DNA of 64,000 nt from Rhodospirillales bacterium (lineage in GTDB: Bacteria > Pseudomonadota > Alphaproteobacteria > Rhodospirillales > Thalassospiraceae): positions 1 through 64,000 of the forward strand of contig JAHQVT010000013.1 of the NCBI GenBank assembly GCA_019634165.1, written 5' to 3'. Shown piece by piece: positions 8,737 to 16,880 of the stretch (positions within the stretch are counted from its first letter, which is position 1; each line of letters starts with the position of its first letter). The notes under the pieces were generated by a model, which had not been told where the DNA came from, did not search any database, and was given only the letters and a program-made list of their open reading frames with translations. Position numbers and translations under genes: made by a program.

Positions 8737-9546
8737 GTGCGAGGCGCCGCCCGTCGTTCTGCAAATATCAACGTCATGTACAAGGCTGTCGAAAAGGCAG
8801 CCTATGGACTGAAACGCGACTTCGGTGAAGTCGAAAACCTTCAGGTTTCGATGAAGGGCCCAGCAGATTTCGTATCTGCGGCTGATCATCGTGCCGAAAA
8901 ACGCCTGCGTGAAGAGCTTGAGCGTGCCCGCCCAGGCTATGGCTTCCTTATGGAAGAAGGTGGAGAGATCAAAGGGACCGATCCGGAACATCGCTGGATC
9001 ATTGACCCGCTTGATGGCACCACCAACTTCCTGCACGGCATTCCGCATTTTGCCATTTCCGTTGCCCTGCAAAAGGGTGACGAAATCATTGCTGGCATGA
9101 TCTATGACGTTGCCAAGGATGAATGCTTCTGGGCAGAAAAAGGCGTTGGCGCGTTCCTTGATAACCGTCGCCTGCGTGTTTCGGGCCGTCGCCGTTTGAA
9201 CGAATGTGTTCTGGCGTGTGGTGTTCCCCATCTTGCCCATGGTGATCATGCTGTTTTTGAAAAGCAGCTCCATTCGGTCATGGACCGTTGCGCTGGCGTT
9301 CGTCGTATGGGTGCTGCTGCACTTGATTTGGCGTATGTTGCTGCTGGTCGTTATGATGGCTATTGGGAATCTCACCTTAATGCGTGGGACATTGCAGCAG
9401 GCCTTGTCATCGTTGCCGAAGCTGGCGGTTATGTCCGCGACGCCAAAGGCGGGACCAACATGCTTGGCACCGGAAGCGTCGTTGCAGCCAACGATTATAT
9501 CCAGCCTGTACTTGCAAAAACGCTAAAGAAAGCAATCACGGACTAA
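8737..9546 (+). CDS. suhB: Inositol monophosphatase family protein (SuhB-like)
   Basis: A 269-residue Mg-dependent phosphatase of the IMPase family. Metal-ligand motifs are all present: MEEGGE near residue 70, WIIDPLDGTTNFLHG near 87-101 and the late NAWDIAAG. Members dephosphorylate inositol-1-phosphate, and E. coli SuhB also acts in rRNA antitermination. The N-terminus SANINVMYKAVEKAA is typical of the alphaproteobacterial homologues. The start is taken as GTG at 8737 with GGGAGA upstream; the ATG at 8732 is out of frame. A strong terminator follows. Confidence 0.92.
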   Translation: MRGAARRSANINVMYKAVEKAAYGLKRDFGEVENLQVSMKGPADFVSAADHRAEKRLREELERARPGYGFLMEEGGEIKGTDPEHRWIIDPLDGTTNFLHGIPHFAISVALQKGDEIIAGMIYDVAKDECFWAEKGVGAFLDNRRLRVSGRRRLNECVLACGVPHLAHGDHAVFEKQLHSVMDRCAGVRRMGAAALDLAYVAAGRYDGYWESHLNAWDIAAGLVIVAEAGGYVRDAKGGTNMLGTGSVVAANDYIQPVLAKTLKKAITD

Positions 9547-9572
9547 CATCCCGCTTTTGTTAATGTTTTTTG

Positions 9573-9610
9573 AAAGGGGCACTTCGGAATTTACCGAAGT
9601 GCCCCTTTTG
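9573..9610 (+). terminator. Rho-independent terminator of suhB
   Basis: AAGGGGCACTTCGG (9574-9587) is perfectly complementary to CCGAAGTGCCCCTT (9594-9607), followed by TT and further T residues. Confidence 0.92.
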
Positions 9611-9811
9611 CTTTATCGGTCAAAGCGGTTGTCCAATATCTGTCTCTAAGTTATGGTGCATGGTACTGCATGGCCCAAGACGGGGCGAGCAGACAACAGG
9701 GGGGCATTCGATGAAGATGCGGGTGCCTAACGATCGACACAAAACTGTGTGACATAGAAAAACGTTGTAAAGACGATTTCAAACACAGGGTATTAAGGGG
9801 CCTGCGATTTG

Positions 9812-11029
9812 ATGAAGGGGTATTCCAAGATTTCGGTGCTTGCGATGATGGCTGCACTGGGAACCACTGTGTACTTTGGCAGTGACGCATCTGCACAGCA
9901 ATACTCCCCCGTTTCGGTTGACGACAGCGTTCAGGTGAATTGGGACGTTGCAGATGGTTTCGGCGGACAACCGACTGTACCTCAGTATCTTTCGCCGACC
10001 GTTTCGCGCGATCATATCGTGATGCCCGGCGGGGATTTGATCTTCCCGGAAACAAAGCCACGATCCGCCTTCCTTGCCAAAGATCAATTCGCCGATGCAA
10101 ACACATATGGCGGATATGACAGCGATTTTGAAACCGTTGTTATTGACGGGGGAAGTGCAGGCAACGCCTTCCCGACCCAATCAGAATTTTATGGCGTTTC
10201 AGGTGCACCGAGTTCAGGTTTCCCGGCGTCGAACGTTCCGGCCTCAATTGTAATGGATGACGGTGCAAACCAAACCATTGCCCTGCGTCAGCCAGAACCA
10301 ACTTCGGCACCGCGCAGCAAACCGGGTGCACCGGCAATCACCACAAGCAAACCGGCAAGCGCGCCCACGCCGTTGAGCAAGCCCGCAGCAACACCGACAC
10401 CTATTGCCGCCCCGGTTAGCACCACCCCGGCGACCGAAACAGCCGAAGTGGTTGAACCGCCAAAGGCACCGCCGCTTATTTCCGAAGAAAGCAAAGCACC
10501 TGCTGCCCCTGCGGCACCAATGGTTGAGCCGATCGCCAAGGCCAATGAAGTTGCGCCTGCACCGACACCGGCACCAGACACCACGCAGCCTGCACCATTG
10601 ATGGCAGAAGCCGCACCGGCACCCAAGGCCCAAACGGCCCCTGCCCCGGCAGCACCCGTAGCAGAAGAAGCATCCATCCCGCCCGCAGCAGCACCGGCAC
10701 CGATGCCATCAACGGGCGCAGATGAATATAGCCTTGGCTTCGCGGCAGATAGCTTTGAGCTGAGCAATGCGGCGAAGAATGAGCTTAATCAGGTCATTTC
10801 CGCCATGAACAAAGATGACAGCCTTCGCATTCAACTTCAGGCCTATGCCGAAGGGGACGGTGCTAACGCGTCTAAGGCGCGCCGTCTGTCTTTGTCCCGT
10901 GCGCTTCAAGTCCGTTCCTATTTGATCGACCAGGGTGTGCGTTCTACGCGCATTGATGTTCGTGCCTTGGGTTCGAATGTTCCGTCCGGCCCTGCAGATC
11001 GCGTCGATATCAAAACCGTTCAACGCTAG
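9812..11029 (+). CDS. OmpA-family protein with long Pro/Ala linker
   Basis: A 405-residue exported protein. An N-terminal hydrophobic segment (MAALGTTVYFGSDASA, about residues 10-27) looks like a signal peptide ending in an Ala-X-Ala type site. Residues about 150-300 are an extreme Pro/Ala/Thr-rich linker, and the C-terminal 95 residues form an OmpA-like peptidoglycan-binding domain with YAEGDGANASKARRLSLSRA. The last peptidoglycan-contacting arginine region is atypical (GPADRVDIKTV). The ATG at 9812 is chosen over the adjacent TTG at 9809 because of AAGGGG spacing. It starts a cluster with the MotA-like and MotB-like genes, 12 bases before the next start. Confidence 0.8.
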   Translation: MKGYSKISVLAMMAALGTTVYFGSDASAQQYSPVSVDDSVQVNWDVADGFGGQPTVPQYLSPTVSRDHIVMPGGDLIFPETKPRSAFLAKDQFADANTYGGYDSDFETVVIDGGSAGNAFPTQSEFYGVSGAPSSGFPASNVPASIVMDDGANQTIALRQPEPTSAPRSKPGAPAITTSKPASAPTPLSKPAATPTPIAAPVSTTPATETAEVVEPPKAPPLISEESKAPAAPAAPMVEPIAKANEVAPAPTPAPDTTQPAPLMAEAAPAPKAQTAPAPAAPVAEEASIPPAAAPAPMPSTGADEYSLGFAADSFELSNAAKNELNQVISAMNKDDSLRIQLQAYAEGDGANASKARRLSLSRALQVRSYLIDQGVRSTRIDVRALGSNVPSGPADRVDIKTVQR

Positions 11030-11041
11030 GATTAATCCGTC

Positions 11042-12226
11042 ATGAGCAGTCATTCGGCCAATGGCGCAGGCGCGCTCCTGCCTATTACCAAACCCGGAAG
11101 TTATCTGACACGGATGGCCGTGTTCGTTGTTATTATTTTCGGGGTTGGCGCCCTGTTGTTTCCGGCCCTGTCTGACGCCTTCATGGCCAATGCTGTTCTA
11201 AATGGTTTGATCCTTGGCGTGTTTGTCGTTGGGGTTATTTACACCTTCCGCATGGCCGCCAGCCTGTCGCCTGAAGTGACCTGGATCGAAGATTTCCGTC
11301 GTGCGCGCCCCGGCCTGACGTCACAGGTTCCGCCGAAACTTCTGGCACCAATGGCCAGCATGATGACCGAACAGCGCCGCGATCGGCCGCAGCTTTCGAC
11401 CATGTCGACCCGGACCATCCTTGATTCCATTCGTTCGCGCCTTGATGAAAGCCGCGAATTGTCGCGCTATGTCGTTGGGCTTTTGGTCTTCCTTGGCCTG
11501 CTTGGCACGTTCTGGGGGCTTTTGCAGACCGTGAATTCGGTTGCCGGTGTCATCAGCAACGTCAATGTTGGCAGTGGATCGAACATGGACCTTTGGTTCT
11601 CTGAACTGAAAACCGGCCTTGCCGAACCACTTGGCGGCATGGGCACGGCGTTTTCATCCTCGCTGTTTGGTCTTGCCGGATCGCTTGCCCTTGGTCTTTT
11701 GGACATGCAAGCAGGTCAGGCGCAAAACCGGTTCTTTAACGATCTTGAAGAATGGCTTTCAAGCTTTACCCGTCTTGGTTCGGGCAGTGCGGTTGGCGAT
11801 GGTGAACAATCGGTACCGGCTTATTTGTCTGCCCTGATTGAACAGATGGCCGACAATATGGAAGGGTTGCAAAACTCGATCCAGCGATCAGAAAGTTCAC
11901 AGATTAAATCGCACAACACATTGATTGATCTGGCGGACAAGCTTTCGACCCTGACCGATCAGATGAAGGCCGAACAGCAATTGATGGTCAAGCTGGCTGA
12001 AAACCAGATGCACCTTAAGCCGGTTCTTGATCAGTTGGCCGATTCCATGAAAATGGGCAGCTTCGGGATTGATGATAACACCCGTGCACACATCCGTTCG
12101 CTTGATAACCAGCTTAGCCGCGTTGCCGATGAACTAACCACCGGCCGTCAGCAATCCACACAAGAAATCAGAAGCGAGATCAAGCTTCTGGCACGCACCA
12201 TCGCCGCCATCGCCGAGGAGGGCTGA
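11042..12226 (+). CDS. MotA/TolQ/ExbB-like proton channel protein
   Basis: A 394-residue inner-membrane protein. It has hydrophobic segments at about residues 22-75 (two helices), 142-170 and 198-225. The GTFWGLLQTVNSV and EPLGGMGTAFSSSLFGLAGSLALG motifs are those of the MotA/TolQ/ExbB fold. The C-terminal 150 residues are a predicted cytoplasmic coiled coil. The stop is 4 bases from the start of a MotB-like partner, so the two form a translationally linked pair. No flagellar or Tol-Pal genes are nearby. Pairs of this kind recur in alphaproteobacteria, but their force-coupled target is not established to my knowledge. Confidence 0.82.
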   Translation: MSSHSANGAGALLPITKPGSYLTRMAVFVVIIFGVGALLFPALSDAFMANAVLNGLILGVFVVGVIYTFRMAASLSPEVTWIEDFRRARPGLTSQVPPKLLAPMASMMTEQRRDRPQLSTMSTRTILDSIRSRLDESRELSRYVVGLLVFLGLLGTFWGLLQTVNSVAGVISNVNVGSGSNMDLWFSELKTGLAEPLGGMGTAFSSSLFGLAGSLALGLLDMQAGQAQNRFFNDLEEWLSSFTRLGSGSAVGDGEQSVPAYLSALIEQMADNMEGLQNSIQRSESSQIKSHNTLIDLADKLSTLTDQMKAEQQLMVKLAENQMHLKPVLDQLADSMKMGSFGIDDNTRAHIRSLDNQLSRVADELTTGRQQSTQEIRSEIKLLARTIAAIAEEG

Positions 12227-12230
12227 TCGC

Positions 12231-13394
12231 ATGATCGGGCTTTCGCGCCGTCGCAATCGCGATGTAAATACATGGCCGGGCTTTGTTGACGCGCTGGCAA
12301 CACTTTTGATGGTGATCATCTTTCTTTTGATGATCTTTGTCATCGCACAGGTCTATCTGGGCGCTGCCCTTTCCGGGCGTGATGAAGCCCTTAGTGATTT
12401 AACCGCGCAGGTTAATGAGCTGACCAGTCTGCTGTCACTTGAACGTGGAAACAACCAACGGATGGAGTTAGAATTAACCCAGCTCACCACAGAACTTTCC
12501 AATACCAGTGATCAGCGCGATGATCTTAAATCCCGCGCAGCAGCCCTTGCGACCCAGCTTGCCGATGCGCAATTATCCGCCGACGACATCGAGAAAAAGC
12601 TTCTTGCCGCCCTTGCGACCCTTGAAAACAAGGAAAGCGAACTTTCGGACCTGCGCAGCGATAGCGAAGATAAAATCGCTGATCAGGATACCCGCATTGC
12701 CGAGCTATCCGCACTCTTGGCATCGCGCGCGGCAGAGCTGGAAGACCAAAAAAGCCTAAGCGCCGAGGCACAAGCACAGGTCGCTGCCCTGAACCAGCAG
12801 ATGCTGGCATTGCGTCAGCAGCTTGCCCGTATTGAGGCAGCCCTTGAAGCATCCGAGCGTGAAAACGAAGATCAGGCTACCCAGATCGTCAATCTTGGCA
12901 ATCGCCTGAATGCAGCACTTGCCACCAAGGTTGCCGAATTGCAGCGTTATCGGTCTGAATTCTTTGGCCGCCTGCGTGAAGTTCTTGGCGATCGTCAGGA
13001 TATCCGGGTTGTCGGGGACCGCTTTGTCTTCCAGTCCGAAGTTCTGTTTGGCTCTGGCTCGGCCGATCTTGGCGAACAAGGTCAGGAACAATTGGCCAAA
13101 CTTGGTCAAACCCTGACAACGATTGCATCGGAAATTCCAGACGATATTGATTGGGTGATGCGGGTTGATGGCCACACCGATAAGGTGCCCATTCGTAACC
13201 TTAAATTCGCATCGAACTGGGAACTTTCATCTGGACGTGCGATTTCGGTGGTCAAGTTCCTGATCGAACAGGGTGTTCCACCCAACCGTTTGGTCGCAGC
13301 AGGCTTTGGTGAATTCCAACCGCTTGATAACCGAGACGACGAAATCGCCTATCGCCGCAACCGGCGAATTGAGTTCAAGATTACCGAACGCTAG
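12231..13394 (+). CDS. MotB/OmpA-like peptidoglycan-binding partner with coiled coil
   Basis: A 387-residue protein with a MotB-type layout: a short cytosolic N-terminus, one membrane helix (about 22-48) led by Asp20 in WPGFVDALATLL, a long periplasmic coiled coil (about 55-235) and a C-terminal OmpA domain (about 260-387). Asp20 sits where the proton-accepting aspartate lies in MotB/TolR/ExbD. The OmpA domain shows VDGHTDKVP, SNWELSSGRA and the terminal YRRNRRIEF motif that contacts peptidoglycan. With the preceding channel gene it should make an ion-driven envelope complex. A truncated copy of this gene is found at 14244-14381. Confidence 0.85.
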   Translation: MIGLSRRRNRDVNTWPGFVDALATLLMVIIFLLMIFVIAQVYLGAALSGRDEALSDLTAQVNELTSLLSLERGNNQRMELELTQLTTELSNTSDQRDDLKSRAAALATQLADAQLSADDIEKKLLAALATLENKESELSDLRSDSEDKIADQDTRIAELSALLASRAAELEDQKSLSAEAQAQVAALNQQMLALRQQLARIEAALEASERENEDQATQIVNLGNRLNAALATKVAELQRYRSEFFGRLREVLGDRQDIRVVGDRFVFQSEVLFGSGSADLGEQGQEQLAKLGQTLTTIASEIPDDIDWVMRVDGHTDKVPIRNLKFASNWELSSGRAISVVKFLIEQGVPPNRLVAAGFGEFQPLDNRDDEIAYRRNRRIEFKITER

Positions 13395-13443
13395 GCCAAA
13401 GCCCCTGCTTTGCAGGCAGCCTCAGTGCCAACAAATAATAAAT

Positions 13444-13482
13444 CACCCCGGTTTCAGTTTCATCTGAGACCGGGGTATTTTT
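13444..13482 (+). terminator. Rho-independent terminator of the envelope cluster
   Basis: ACCCCGGTTTCAG (13445-13457) pairs with CTGAGACCGGGGT (13464-13476) with one mismatch, followed by ATTTTT. Confidence 0.88.
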
Positions 13483-13632
13483 CTGCCTGTTTCAGCCGGT
13501 TTTCTCGTTTTCTGTGAACTTCACAAACACCTTTGGTTTATTTTGGCGTATAAAATACAATCAAGGTTGCATGTGATGCTTGGCGTCACGCATCCCTTAC
13601 CAATTGTCCGAAACCCTGCAGGAGGTCTCTCT

Positions 13633-14199
13633 ATGTCTCAAGGTTCCAAAGACCAAGTTCGTGAAGCAGTGGGCATCTTCGACACCGCTGAAACCATGCA
13701 ATCAGCGATTGATGAGCTCGAAAGTTCGGGCTTCAGCCGGGCTGAACTTAGCCTCCTTGCCAGTGAAGACGCGATCAAGGACAAACTGGGGCATGCGTAT
13801 CGCAAGAACACAGACCTTGAAGACAACCCGGATGCACCGCGTGTTGCCTATGTTTCGACAGAAACGATTGGTGATGCAGAAGGCGCGTTGATCGGTGGCC
13901 CCTTGTATATTGCTGCGGCCACAGCGGCCGGTATCATGATCGCCAGCGGCGGGCCGCTTGCAGCAACAATTGCTGCCATAATGATCGCGGGCGGCGGCGG
14001 TGCCGCCATCGGGAGCTTCTTTGCCGTCGTGATGGACAAACATCATGCGGATTATCTGCAGCAACAACTTAATCATGGCGGACTTGTGCTTTGGGTGCGC
14101 ACCCGCGATGCTGATCATGAAAAACGGGCGCTTCAGATTCTCTCAAAACATTCGGGTCACGACGTCCATATTCATGGAACTTCTGACCATAACGCCTAA
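13633..14199 (+). CDS. Small membrane-associated stress-type protein (YflT-like N-terminus, glycine-rich core)
   Basis: A 188-residue protein. The first 80 residues (AVGIFDTAETMQSAIDELESSGF) resemble the YflT/general stress protein 17M type domain. Residues about 85-140 are very Gly/Ala-rich and hydrophobic (IAAATAAGIMIASGGPLA), resembling a glycine zipper that may insert in membranes. The C-terminal part ends His-rich. The ATG at 13633 is chosen because AGGAGG lies immediately upstream; the open frame extends 90 bases further but lacks a ribosome site. Function unknown. Confidence 0.75.
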   Translation: MSQGSKDQVREAVGIFDTAETMQSAIDELESSGFSRAELSLLASEDAIKDKLGHAYRKNTDLEDNPDAPRVAYVSTETIGDAEGALIGGPLYIAAATAAGIMIASGGPLAATIAAIMIAGGGGAAIGSFFAVVMDKHHADYLQQQLNHGGLVLWVRTRDADHEKRALQILSKHSGHDVHIHGTSDHNA

Positions 14200-14519
14200 G
14201 GCTTGCGCGCGAAAATGCCCAATGGTCCCGCTGATATTCTTGAATCGGGGCCGGTGGTATATGGGCGCTACGTAAAGTTCTTGGCGTTCGTCAAGATATC
14301 CGGGCCACTTGGGATAAATGCGATAACGAGATCGCCTATCGCCGCAACCGGTCGAATGATCTCAAGTTCGCAGAGCCTTGATCTAAAATAACTATTTACG
14401 AAAAGCGGCTTCCGGAATCGGGAGCTGTTTTTTCTTAACAAGCACCATTTAAGGTAGAATTCCTAGGCATCAGGACACATAATCACCTTGCGAAAACAAA
14501 GAAACGAACAAGGTGAGAC
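14200..14519. other. Gap holding an OmpA-gene remnant and AT-rich leader
   Basis: The first part contains the truncated copy of the MotB/OmpA-like gene annotated separately. The rest (about 14382-14519) is AT-richer, with GGAATCGGGAGC flanked by T runs, and probably carries the promoter of the lipoprotein gene at 14520. A GGTGAGAC ribosome site is just before its ATG. Confidence 0.6.
14244..14381 (+). pseudogene. Truncated remnant copy of the MotB/OmpA-like gene
   Basis: From about 14263 the DNA matches two separate parts of the gene at 12231-13394. Bases 14263-14308 align to about 12966-13010 (reads LRKVLGVRQDIR against LREVLGDRQDIR). Bases 14314-14381 align to about 13324-13394 (NEIAYRRNR against DEIAYRRNR). 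The two parts are joined with about 310 bases missing, yet remain in a single open frame that ends at TGA 14379-14381, the position equivalent to the parental stop. A stop at 14241-14243 closes it upstream and no start codon is evident. This is best read as a decayed partial duplication. Confidence 0.8.
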
Positions 14520-15476
14520 ATGTTTATCAGAGCAATATCAGCCGTTGGAATGACCCTGGTACTTGCGGGGTGCGTCACCGGCCAAGGAACGACAGATGCC
14601 GGTGGTCGATCGCTTAGCCTTGAAAGCCATGGCAGCTTTCAGCCCGCAGACAGCCGTTTCAATACGTTCACATTCCTCAAACCATCAAGTGAATATGTAA
14701 CGGAATCAGAGGAACGCGATAACGGACAAGGCTGGAATGAAGATGTAAAATGGGAAGACGAGCGATATTTCATTACCATCCAGTACATCAATTCATCTTG
14801 GTTTTCGCCTCATACGGAAACCCGCATGCTTAAGGGCGAGCAGTTTAAAAGGCTTGCCAACGCATATTTGATTACAGATTCGAACTTTGTCAAAATTGAT
14901 CAAGTTTCACCGCGTGTAAAAGGGTGGATTGCCACCAACGGAAAATGTTCGGCTGGGCTTTTTGCAAAACGATTCAAAGGCTTGTCCCCATACGATAATG
15001 ACCGTGGTACATCCGATGCCGTCGTCAGCTTTGCCGGGTGCAATCAATTTTCTGCTTCTGCCGAAAAGATCATGCAAGGCATTGATTTGATGACGGATAA
15101 GGAAGAGGCAGAACTTGCCAGTATTTACGCCGAAATCGGCAAATTGAATGAGCCGACTTCCGCCCGTACCGGCATAACAGAAGAACTAAGCACTCTAACG
15201 GGCAACTGGGACGGCATATCTGAAAAGCTGTCGGGTGAGGTTCGTAAAAAGGGCGCAGCACAGATCGAATTTTCCTTCGCCATATCTGAAACCGGTGCTG
15301 ATTGTGTCGGTACTGCGGTGACATCCAAATCATCTGAATTGACCGGCACTTGGAAGCTAAGTTGCGACGATGGATCAAGTGCAGATGGCATCTGGACCAA
15401 TCGCGAAACACAGCCTTTCATCGGAAGTGGATCAGATAGCGAGAAACGCCCTGTCATGTTCAAGCTTCATCCCTGA
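14520..15476 (+). CDS. Hypothetical lipoprotein
   Basis: A 318-residue protein with a lipoprotein signal peptide: charged start, hydrophobic core and the lipobox LAGC, with the acylated cysteine near residue 18. The mature part has no family I recognise. Residues about 180-230 are helical (EAELASIYAEIGKL). The last 100 residues look like a beta-rich domain with two cysteines (GADCVGTAV and WKLSCDDGSS) about 30 residues apart, possibly a disulfide. No lipoprotein-sorting genes are near. Single-gene unit ending in a terminator. Confidence 0.75.
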   Translation: MFIRAISAVGMTLVLAGCVTGQGTTDAGGRSLSLESHGSFQPADSRFNTFTFLKPSSEYVTESEERDNGQGWNEDVKWEDERYFITIQYINSSWFSPHTETRMLKGEQFKRLANAYLITDSNFVKIDQVSPRVKGWIATNGKCSAGLFAKRFKGLSPYDNDRGTSDAVVSFAGCNQFSASAEKIMQGIDLMTDKEEAELASIYAEIGKLNEPTSARTGITEELSTLTGNWDGISEKLSGEVRKKGAAQIEFSFAISETGADCVGTAVTSKSSELTGTWKLSCDDGSSADGIWTNRETQPFIGSGSDSEKRPVMFKLHP

Positions 15477-15511
15477 TCAAGCGGTCCCCCAACAATAGAC
15501 GTTGATTAACG

Positions 15512-15555
15512 GCAAAGCCCCGCAAGCAGTCATATGCGGGGCTTTGGATTTTTCT
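15512..15555 (+). terminator. Rho-independent terminator after the lipoprotein gene
   Basis: CAAAGCCCCGCA (15513-15524) is perfectly complementary to TGCGGGGCTTTG (15535-15546), then GATTTTTC. Confidence 0.88.
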
Positions 15556-15638
15556 GGTGAGATCAATGACTTCCCGCTAGGGTCGGAAACACGCCACCGC
15601 GTTGAATACACAAAACCACCCCCTATAACGGAGCCACC

Positions 15639-16814
15639 ATGCTGCGTGATATTTCGCCCCAAAGTATTTTCATGGGCCTTTTGGCAGGCTTTGTCGGATC
15701 GGCCAGTTCATTTGCTGTTGTCTTACAAGGGCTAAGTGCGGTTGGTGCAACGCCAGAACAAGCCGCATCTGGTCTTATGGCCCTGTCGATCTCCATGGGG
15801 TTATGCGCAATTGTCCTATCGCTTAAAACCCGTCTTCCGATCAGCATTGCATGGTCAACCCCCGGTGCCGCATTGCTTGCCACGTCAGGGGCCATTGACG
15901 GTGGGTTTTCGGTTGCGGTTGGTGCCTTTATCGTTTGTGCCGTTTTAATCATTATCAGTGGTGTTTGGCGCCCCTTGGGGGGCGCGGTTGCGGGCATCCC
16001 TGCCCCACTTGCCAATGCCATGTTGGCGGGCGTTCTGCTTGGCCTGTGTTTGGCGCCGGTTAAGGCCGTTGCATTTAATCCGATGCTTGGTTTGCCGATT
16101 GCGATTGCGTGGCTTGTGGTTGGGCGATTTAACCGTTTACTTGCAGTTCCGGCTGCATTGCTGGCCTTTATTGCCGTGATGATCTTTGGCGTTGATTTCC
16201 CGGAAAATGCGCTAGCGGATTTGGGCAGTTCAATCGCACCACCTGTTGAATTCGTCATGCCGGAATTCACACTGGCTGGCTTGGTCGGTATTGCCCTGCC
16301 CTTGTTCATCGTCACCATGGCATCGCAAAACATTCCCGGCACGGCCGTTTTGCGCGCCAATGATTATAACACGCCCCCCGGCCCGCTTTTCACCGTCACA
16401 GGCATCTTCTCATTGTTGTCCGCACCGTTTGGTGGGCATGCGGTGAACCTTGCTGCCATCACGGCCGCCCTTTGTGCGGGAAAGGATGCCCATCCCGATC
16501 CTGGAAAACGCTATTGGGCAGCGGTTGCTGGCGGGATTTTCTATATCGTATTTGGGCTTTTGGCAGGGCTTGTCACCGCATTCGTCAGCCTTGCGCCGGG
16601 CATTCTGATTGAAGCCGTTGCCGGTCTTGCCCTGATCGGGGCCTTTGCCGGATCAGCCGTTGCCGCATTCAAGCAAGAAGACGCCCGCGAAGCGGCAGCC
16701 GTGACCTTTATCGTCACCGCTGCTGGCCTGACTTTCTATGGAATTTCAGGGGCCTTTTGGGGATTGCTGGCAGGTGGATTGATTTATCTGCTTACCCATC
16801 TTCGAAACCGATAG
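15639..16814 (+). CDS. benE: BenE-family benzoate/H+ symporter-like transporter
   Basis: A 391-residue polytopic inner-membrane protein with about 11-12 hydrophobic segments, matching the BenE family (benzoate:proton symporters related to the nucleobase-transporter fold). The start LRDISPQSIFMGLLAGFVGSAS and the central SQNIPGTAVLRAND stretch are family hallmarks. No benzoate catabolic genes are nearby, so the true substrate is open. GGAG precedes the ATG. Convergent with the SulP gene, separated by a terminator. Confidence 0.85.
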   Translation: MLRDISPQSIFMGLLAGFVGSASSFAVVLQGLSAVGATPEQAASGLMALSISMGLCAIVLSLKTRLPISIAWSTPGAALLATSGAIDGGFSVAVGAFIVCAVLIIISGVWRPLGGAVAGIPAPLANAMLAGVLLGLCLAPVKAVAFNPMLGLPIAIAWLVVGRFNRLLAVPAALLAFIAVMIFGVDFPENALADLGSSIAPPVEFVMPEFTLAGLVGIALPLFIVTMASQNIPGTAVLRANDYNTPPGPLFTVTGIFSLLSAPFGGHAVNLAAITAALCAGKDAHPDPGKRYWAAVAGGIFYIVFGLLAGLVTAFVSLAPGILIEAVAGLALIGAFAGSAVAAFKQEDAREAAAVTFIVTAAGLTFYGISGAFWGLLAGGLIYLLTHLRNR

Positions 16815-16825
16815 GCATTAAGACA

Positions 16826-16860
16826 AAGAAGCCCGACACATGATGCACCGGGCTTCTTGT
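16826..16860. terminator. Bidirectional terminator between benE and the SulP gene
   Basis: AAGAAGCCCG (16826-16835) and CGGGCTTCTT (16849-16858) form a perfect 10-bp stem. The T tract on the plus strand follows, and the complementary A residues serve the minus strand less well. Confidence 0.8.
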
Positions 16861-16880
16861 TTGCTGATAGCCAATAGTCG

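Noticed and set aside
9812-13394. Zorya-type anti-phage system (ZorA/ZorB-like MotA + OmpA pair)
   Set aside because: No ZorC, ZorD or ZorE nuclease/helicase genes are next to it, and such channel/OmpA pairs are common chromosomal genes in alphaproteobacteria.
15639-16814. Benzoate degradation locus
   Set aside because: Only the BenE-like transporter is present, with no dioxygenase or catechol genes, so the substrate is left open.
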